Assembly (NCBI GenBank): GCA_029821455.1
Contig: JALGTI010000017.1
Span: forward strand, 1-18,720
DNA: 18,720 nucleotides
Source of the DNA: Candidatus Zipacnadia bacterium
Lineage (GTDB): Bacteria; Armatimonadota; Zipacnadia; Zipacnadales; Zipacnadaceae
Direction: 5' to 3'
Position numbers and translations under genes: made by a program. The stretch's first letter is position 1. Each line of letters begins with the position of its first letter. The notes under the pieces were generated by a model, which did no database searches, was not told the origin of the DNA, and saw only the letters and a list, made by a program, of their open reading frames with translations. Of the stretch, positions 14,637 through 18,720 are shown in pieces.

Positions 14637-15272
14637 GTGTCTGTGAGCAAAGAAGGCGTGCTTTTGGTGGTGTCTGGGCCCTCGGGAGTGGGCAAGGGCA
14701 CCCTCATAGATGAGGTGCTGAAGCACCAGCCGAGTGTGCGCAAGTCGGTCTCTTGCACGACCCGTGCGCCCCGGGCCGGGGAGCGCGAGGGCGAGGATTA
14801 CTATTTCGTAACGGCCGATGAATTCGCCCGTATGCGCGAGGCAGGGGAGCTGCTTGAGTGGGCTGCGGTACATCAGGATCTCTTGTACGGTACACCGCGC
14901 GAGCCTGTGGAGGCCGCGCTGGCCGAAGGGCAGGACATCGTGTTGGAGATTGACTACCAGGGCGCGCGGTCGGTACGCGAGCAACTGGGTAACGCGGCAG
15001 TGCTGGTCTTTGTGGCCCCGCCGTCCTGGCAGGTGCTGATGGACCGGCTGCGTGGGCGCGACACTGAGTCAGAAGAGGCCGTGACCAAGCGTGTGGCTAG
15101 CGCGCAAACCGAACTGGCCAACATCGGAATGTTCGATTACATCATCATCAACGACACCATCAAGGGCGCGGCGAGCGAACTGGAAGCGATCCTGATTGCG
15201 GAGCGCAACACGTTGAGCAGGTGTGATTGGGAACAGCTACAGCAACACCTGTTAGAGGAGGCGGGTCAGTAA
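14637..15272 (+). CDS. gmk: Guanylate kinase
   Basis: This enzyme phosphorylates GMP to GDP using ATP, in purine nucleotide synthesis and recycling. The 211-residue protein has the P-loop GPSGVGKGT at residues 14-22, then SCTTRAPRAGEREGEDYYFV (39-58), the GMP-binding region. The later EIDYQGAR, the lid-type RLRGRDTESEEAVTKR and the final YIIINDT are all typical. Length fits the family (about 200-210). I chose GTG 14637 because AGAGGT lies six bases upstream; GTG 14613, 14631 and 14643 are in frame alternatives, the first adding eight residues. The stop is one base before the coaBC start, showing an operon. No rpoZ (omega subunit) gene lies between gmk and coaBC. Confidence 0.95.
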   Translation: MSVSKEGVLLVVSGPSGVGKGTLIDEVLKHQPSVRKSVSCTTRAPRAGEREGEDYYFVTADEFARMREAGELLEWAAVHQDLLYGTPREPVEAALAEGQDIVLEIDYQGARSVREQLGNAAVLVFVAPPSWQVLMDRLRGRDTESEEAVTKRVASAQTELANIGMFDYIIINDTIKGAASELEAILIAERNTLSRCDWEQLQQHLLEEAGQ

Positions 15273-15273
15273 G

Positions 15274-16476
15274 ATGCGGGGTCGGAAGATAGTTGTCGGT
15301 GTCAGCGGCAGCATCGCCGCCTACAAGGCCTGCGAACTGGTCAGTAAGCTGCGGCAACAGGACGCAGATGTGCGGGTGGTGATGACGCGCAGCGCCACCG
15401 AGTTCGTGGGCACTGCCACACTGCGAGCTCTGTCGGGGCGCAATGTCGCCTGCGAGATGTTTGACGTATGCCCCGATGAGCAGATAGAGCATGTTTCGCT
15501 GGCGGAGTTCGGTGAGGTGATGATCGTTGCGCCGGCGACAGCCAATGTCATTGGCAAAGTGGCTGCCGGCGTCTGCGACGACCTGCTGACGACCACCATC
15601 AGTGCAGCAGCCTGCCCGGTGATCTTCGCCCCGGCCATGAACTGGCGGATGTGGGAGAACCCCATCACCCAGGCGAACGTGAAGAGGCTGCAAGCGCTAG
15701 GGTATGTGTTTGTTGAGCCTGAGGAAGGTTGGCTGGCGTGTGGCGAGAGTAAGGCGGGCCGGCTGGCCAGCACCGATAAGCTGCTGACAGCCATCGAGAA
15801 AGCCCTGGGAATCGGCGACAGCAAACTGGCTGGCAAGCAAGTGATGGTGACCGCCGGACCCACGCGCGAGTGGGTTGACCCGGTGCGCTTCATCAGCAAC
15901 CCCTCCAGCGGCAAGATGGGCTATGCGCTGGCCGAGGAGGCCGCCAGGCGCGGTGCTAAGGTGACGCTCATTAGCGGCCCGACGGCCTTACCTGCACCGG
16001 CGGGAGCTGAGTTGGTGAACGCCGAGACTGCCGAGCAGATGGCGGAAGCCGTGCAGCAGCATCTGCCCGGGACCGATGTCTTCGTCGGCGCGGCAGCGGT
16101 GGCCGACTGGCGGCCGGTGCAGCAAGCGGACGCAAAGCTGAAAAAGAGCCAGGGCGCGCCGGAACTGAAGCTGGAAGCCACGCCGGATATTATTGCACAA
16201 GTCAGTGCCTCTGCGCAGCGACCAGCAGTGGTCGTGGGCTTTGCCGCAGAGACCGACGACCTGGAAAAGAACGCGCGGCAGAAGCTAGATGATAAGGCCC
16301 TGGACATCATCGTGGCCAATGATCTGAGTGCCCCGGGAGCCGGTTTTGGCAGTGATACCAACGCGGTCACCATCTTCGACAGGGACGGCAACAGCAAGCA
16401 GATTGACACTACCACCAAGCGCAAGATTGCGGCCGAGGTTCTGGACAGCATTGAGCAACTGCTGGGCACCCACTGA
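15274..16476 (+). CDS. coaBC: Bifunctional phosphopantothenoylcysteine decarboxylase/phosphopantothenate-cysteine ligase
   Basis: This protein carries out two steps of coenzyme A synthesis: ligation of 4'-phosphopantothenate with cysteine, then decarboxylation to 4'-phosphopantetheine. The N-terminal flavin-dependent CoaC half (about residues 1-180) has GSIAAYK, H73 (EHVSLAEF), the APAMN motif (119-123) and the active-site Cys C156 (ACGESKAGRLA). The C-terminal CoaB half (about 185-400) has TAGPTREWVDPVRFISN, NPSSGKMG (209-216) and AAAVADW followed by KLKK (288-291). The 400-residue length is normal. ATG 15274 follows gmk's stop by one base and has GGAGG upstream. The stop is immediately followed by a dispersed palindromic repeat. 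Confidence 0.97.
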   Translation: MRGRKIVVGVSGSIAAYKACELVSKLRQQDADVRVVMTRSATEFVGTATLRALSGRNVACEMFDVCPDEQIEHVSLAEFGEVMIVAPATANVIGKVAAGVCDDLLTTTISAAACPVIFAPAMNWRMWENPITQANVKRLQALGYVFVEPEEGWLACGESKAGRLASTDKLLTAIEKALGIGDSKLAGKQVMVTAGPTREWVDPVRFISNPSSGKMGYALAEEAARRGAKVTLISGPTALPAPAGAELVNAETAEQMAEAVQQHLPGTDVFVGAAAVADWRPVQQADAKLKKSQGAPELKLEATPDIIAQVSASAQRPAVVVGFAAETDDLEKNARQKLDDKALDIIVANDLSAPGAGFGSDTNAVTIFDRDGNSKQIDTTTKRKIAAEVLDSIEQLLGTH

Positions 16477-16502
16477 CGCGTAGGGCAGGCGTCTCGCCTG
16501 CC
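16477..16502 (+). repeat. Dispersed palindromic repeat, copy B (with 6943-6968)
   Basis: The stretch begins right after the coaBC stop. It matches copy A at 23 of 26 bases and folds into an eight-base-pair hairpin, GGCAGGCG-TCT-CGCCTGCC (16484-16502). As the last element of the gmk-coaBC transcript it may act as a terminator or 3' stabiliser, though no T-tract follows. Confidence 0.65.
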
Positions 16503-16542
16503 GAAGTTAGCTTGTGGTGAGGCGTAGGAGATGTGTAGCAAA

Positions 16543-16563
16543 CGCGGGTGGGATGCCCACGCG
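16543..16563 (+). repeat. Second small hairpin upstream of metK
   Basis: CGCG pairs with CGCG and TGGG with CCCA around an ATG loop, with a two-base GG bulge on the 5' side. It lies 37 bases before the metK start, close to the palindromic repeat, and may belong to the same intergenic repeat family. It is too short and too different from known SAM riboswitches to be one. Confidence 0.35.
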
Positions 16564-16599
16564 ACGTGAAGTCTGCGCATATTTCAGGAGGTTAAACAA

Positions 16600-17757
16600 T
16601 TGGCTGAGACAAGACGCTATCTACTGACTTCAGAATCTGTGACCGAAGGACATCCCGACAAGCTCTGTGACCAGATTTCCGATGCCATCCTCGACGACGC
16701 GCTCGAACAGGACCCTACATCGCGTGTCGCCATAGAGACGCTCGTGACTACCGGCACCTGCCTCGTGGCCGGCGAGATGACCACCGAAGCGTGGGTAGAT
16801 GTAGAGCACGAGGTGCGTGAGGTTGTGAGAGGGATTGGATACACCCGCGCCAAGTATGGCTTCGACTGTGACACCATCGGCGTGCTGACGGCTATCCACG
16901 CGCAGTCGCCGGACATTTCCCAGGGCGTGGACGTCGGCGGGGCGGGCGATCAGGGCATGATGTTTGGCTATGCCACCGACGAGACGCCGGAGTATATGCC
17001 CCTGCCCATAATGGTGGCCCACAAGCTGGCCCGCAAGCTGGCTGAGGTGCGCAAGACCGATGAGATAAGCTACCTGCGCCCGGACGGCAAGACCCAGGTC
17101 ACCGTGGAATATGAGGATGACCGGCCTGTGGCGGTGCGGCGCGTGCTGCTCGCCGCTCAGCACCGGCCCGGTGTTGATGACGAACAGATGCTTAGTGACA
17201 TGATAGAGCGCGTGGTGCTGCCGGTCATACCCAACGGGCTGATGCCCAACGGCACCCCTGAGGTGATGGTGAACCGCACGGGCAAGTTCGAGGTTGGCGG
17301 GCCGCAGGCTGATACGGGCCTAACCGGGCGCAAAATCATTGTTGATACCTATGGCGGCCTAGCCCGCCACGGGGGCGGCTGTTTCTCAGGCAAGGACCCG
17401 ACAAAAGTCGACCGTTCCGGGTCGTATATGATGCGGTACATCGCCAAGAATATCGTGGCGGCAGGCCTTGCCCAACGCTGCGAACTGCAGGTCTCCTATG
17501 CCATCGGCGACCCCGAGCCGTTCTCGGTGGCAGTGTTTGGCTTTGGCACTGAGAAGGTCCCCGAATCGCGCATCGCAGAGATAGTCCTGGACAAATTTGA
17601 CCTCAGCCCTGGCGGGATGATAGAGTTTCTCGACCTGCGCCGGCCGATCTACAAACAGACCGCAGCCTACGGCCATTTTGGCCGCGAGGAGCCTGACTTC
17701 ACTTGGGAGAAGCTGGACTCCGTGGCGATGCTCAAAGAAGCAGCGGGGGTGGGGTAG
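16600..17757 (+). CDS. metK: S-adenosylmethionine synthase (methionine adenosyltransferase)
   Basis: It makes S-adenosylmethionine from methionine and ATP. The 385-residue protein has GHPDK at residues 17-21, GAGDQG at 114-119 and the P-loop-like GGGCFSGKDPTKVDRS at 258-273. The third motif carries Cys where most MetK have Ala (GGGAFSGKD). The start is TTG at 16600, supported by AGGAGGT ending eight bases upstream; no ATG is near. Length and motifs are normal. It is likely essential. It follows coaBC after 123 bases, which hold two small hairpins and no recognisable riboswitch. The gene order gmk-coaBC-metK is not the most common. Confidence 0.97.
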   Translation: MAETRRYLLTSESVTEGHPDKLCDQISDAILDDALEQDPTSRVAIETLVTTGTCLVAGEMTTEAWVDVEHEVREVVRGIGYTRAKYGFDCDTIGVLTAIHAQSPDISQGVDVGGAGDQGMMFGYATDETPEYMPLPIMVAHKLARKLAEVRKTDEISYLRPDGKTQVTVEYEDDRPVAVRRVLLAAQHRPGVDDEQMLSDMIERVVLPVIPNGLMPNGTPEVMVNRTGKFEVGGPQADTGLTGRKIIVDTYGGLARHGGGCFSGKDPTKVDRSGSYMMRYIAKNIVAAGLAQRCELQVSYAIGDPEPFSVAVFGFGTEKVPESRIAEIVLDKFDLSPGGMIEFLDLRRPIYKQTAAYGHFGREEPDFTWEKLDSVAMLKEAAGVG

Positions 17758-17791
17758 GGGTTGTGTTCAATCAGTGGTTTTGTGGTCGCTT

Positions 17792-17858
17792 GTAGGGGCG
17801 TGATTTATCACGCCCACATACACTACGAACGCCAGGGCGCGATGAATCGCGCCCCTAC
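17792..17858 (+). repeat. 67-nt double-hairpin repeat, copy 1
   Basis: The element begins GTAGGGGCG and ends CGCCCCTAC, so its ends are inverted repeats. Two hairpins lie inside: GGGCGTGA-TTTA-TCACGCCC and GGGCGCGA-TGAA-TCGCGCCC. Copy 2 lies at 18220-18286, same length and same orientation, with seven mismatches. It follows metK by 34 bases. Such paired palindromes are typical of REP/BIME or small MITE elements; no transposase is seen here. Confidence 0.85.
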
Positions 17859-17884
17859 GGACTAACGGAGGAGCAGAGCCTGAT

Positions 17885-18223
17885 ATGGAAGCAACCGAGC
17901 AGGAGAAAAGCCAGGTCCAGGCAGTTATCTCGCGGGTTGCAAGAGACCAGGGATTGGACGAGCAGGAGGCACGGAAACTGCTGCACAGATACATCTGCGG
18001 CGGCAAGTGCGACTGGTATCAGACAAAGAGCAAGGCGGCGGGCTTCCGTAAGGGCGGCCTCACCGCGCACGAGCAGGCCACTCTCGAAGGCGCCATCACT
18101 GAGGTTCTGCCCGGGGCTAGTGATGAACAAGTCTGGTATGTCGTCCACGGTGTCTTGTGCCCTGGCCACCCGCGCACCCGGCCTGTGGAGCAGAAGCAAA
18201 GCGATAGCGTTGATCCTGTGTAG
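17885..18223 (+). CDS. Hypothetical protein, 112 residues, flanked by repeats
   Basis: I do not recognise this protein. It is soluble, mostly helical by appearance, and charged at both ends. It has C38-x3-C42 (YICGGKCDW) and a later C92-P-G-H95 (LCPGHP), a possible metal site, but no known fold can be named. ATG 17885 has GGAGGAG about 12 bases upstream, longer than ideal but with no nearer alternative start. The gene lies between metK and priA, enclosed by two same-orientation copies of a 67-nt palindromic repeat. Its stop codon TAG is the second to fourth base of the second repeat, so the original C-terminus may have been longer. The enclosure suggests an insertion or a cassette, but composition does not obviously differ from neighbours. 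Confidence 0.6.
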   Translation: MEATEQEKSQVQAVISRVARDQGLDEQEARKLLHRYICGGKCDWYQTKSKAAGFRKGGLTAHEQATLEGAITEVLPGASDEQVWYVVHGVLCPGHPRTRPVEQKQSDSVDPV

Positions 18224-18286
18224 GGGCGTGATTTACCACGCCCACATACATAACGAACGACAGGGCGCAATGAATTGCGGCCCTAC
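18220..18286 (+). repeat. 67-nt double-hairpin repeat, copy 2
   Basis: It matches copy 1 (17792-17858) at 60 of 67 positions. In the second hairpin GCGCGA/TCGCGC has become GCGCAA/TTGCGG: one G-C to A-T change on both arms keeps the pairing, so the fold was probably maintained. The first four bases provide the stop codon of the 112-residue gene. The element ends 23 bases before the priA start. Confidence 0.85.
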
Positions 18287-18309
18287 GAATGTGGCTCTCC
18301 GAGGGTAAC

Positions 18310-18720
18310 GTGAACCAGCAGCGTATGATGGAAGAAGAAAAGGACAGCAGATATGCTGAGGTGTTGATTGCGAGGCCGGCCCGGGCACTGGACCGGCCTT
18401 TCACCTACAGCGTGCCCCAGCGCCTGCGTGACTCCCTCCGCGTGGGCAGCTATGTCTTTGTCCCCCTCGGCAAGCAGAAGCTGGGCGGCTATGTGGTCGG
18501 CCTCACCGGCAAAGCCCCCGATGTCGAAATCAGACCCATCATCAGCCTGCTGGCCGATGAGCCACTATTTGATGGTGAGCTGCTGGAGCTTGCCAGGTGG
18601 GTAGCGGACCGCTATCGCGCTCCGCTGATGGATGCGCTACGGTGTGTGCTGCCGCCGGGCGCGTCGCGCCGGCCCGTGGTGACAGTCGAATTGACCGAAA
18701 ATGGTCTGAAGCCCGAGGCT
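18310..18720 (+). CDS. priA: Primosomal protein N' (replication restart helicase PriA), 5' part
   Basis: The frame is open to the window edge and gives 137 N-terminal residues of a protein that normally has about 700-800. PriA is a superfamily 2 DNA helicase that reloads the replicative helicase at stalled forks. The visible part is its 3' DNA-binding domain: YAEVLIARPARALDRPFTYS, VGSYVFVPLGKQKLGGYVVGL and LLELARWVADRYRAPLMDALR are characteristic, including the RPFTY and G-x-x-V-x-V-P-(L/F)-G patterns. The helicase motifs lie outside the window. GTG 18310 is chosen with GAGGG five bases upstream; ATG 18325 or 18328 are alternatives. It lies downstream of repeat copy 2 and in the gmk-coaBC-metK direction. 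Confidence 0.9.
   Translation, partial: MNQQRMMEEEKDSRYAEVLIARPARALDRPFTYSVPQRLRDSLRVGSYVFVPLGKQKLGGYVVGLTGKAPDVEIRPIISLLADEPLFDGELLELARWVADRYRAPLMDALRCVLPPGASRRPVVTVELTENGLKPEA

Noticed and set aside
15160..16580. Long minus-strand frames (177-219 codons) opposite coaBC
   Set aside because: coaBC is unmistakable on the plus strand, and the antisense frames are Ser/Ala/Arg-rich shadows.
16477..16599. A possible SAM riboswitch before metK
   Set aside because: The 123-base gap holds only two short hairpins and no conserved SAM-I/II/III core or expression platform that I can identify.

Overview
The window is GC-rich bacterial chromosome, densely packed, with no rRNA, tRNA, CRISPR array or transposase gene. 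No gene-free gap exceeds about 230 bases. The mix of a YhaM-type exoribonuclease, a gmk-coaBC-priA-type cluster, a FlgM-like protein, an AAA/Lon-type protease, B12-dependent metabolism and many GTG/TTG starts would suit a Terrabacteria-like lineage (Armatimonadota or relatives, for example). This is inference: no taxonomic marker in the window settles it.

Region 1 (1-3519, minus strand): a response regulator is followed, about 100 bp on, by a tight three-gene operon. Its genes are an NAD/NADP octopine/nopaline-type (opine) dehydrogenase, a cobalamin-binding mutase-like protein and the 5' end of an unrecognised gene. The last two junctions are an 11-base and a 4-base (ATGA) overlap. This is the best candidate for an undescribed pathway here. 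A Gfo/Idh/MocA oxidoreductase (plus strand) is divergent from the regulator and ends at a GC-rich hairpin between convergent genes.

Region 2 (4800-8670, minus strand): transcription runs from a YhaM-like OB-fold/HD exoribonuclease through an ECF sigma factor, a zinc-finger membrane anti-sigma factor and a MucB/RseB-like exported regulator, which together form a complete envelope-stress type module. Last comes a FlgM-like anti-sigma-28 factor with its own near-consensus sigma-28 promoter and a leader with direct repeats.

Region 3 (8811-14636): an M28-like peptidase with a PA-type insertion, a MITE/REP-like 26-bp inverted repeat, an AAC(3)-family acetyltransferase, a small ORF interrupted by an amber codon, and a large LonB/YcbZ-like protease. 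The protease shares a divergent promoter region with gmk; a palindrome sits inside the gmk promoter spacer.

Region 4 (14637-18720, plus strand): gmk, coaBC, metK, a 112-residue orphan protein and the start of priA. The orphan gene lies between two same-orientation copies of a 67-nt double-hairpin repeat, and the second copy supplies its stop codon. A second palindromic repeat family has one copy after coaBC and one between the sigma and anti-sigma genes. The clearest unexplained structures are these repeats, the amber-interrupted small ORF and the opine/B12 operon.
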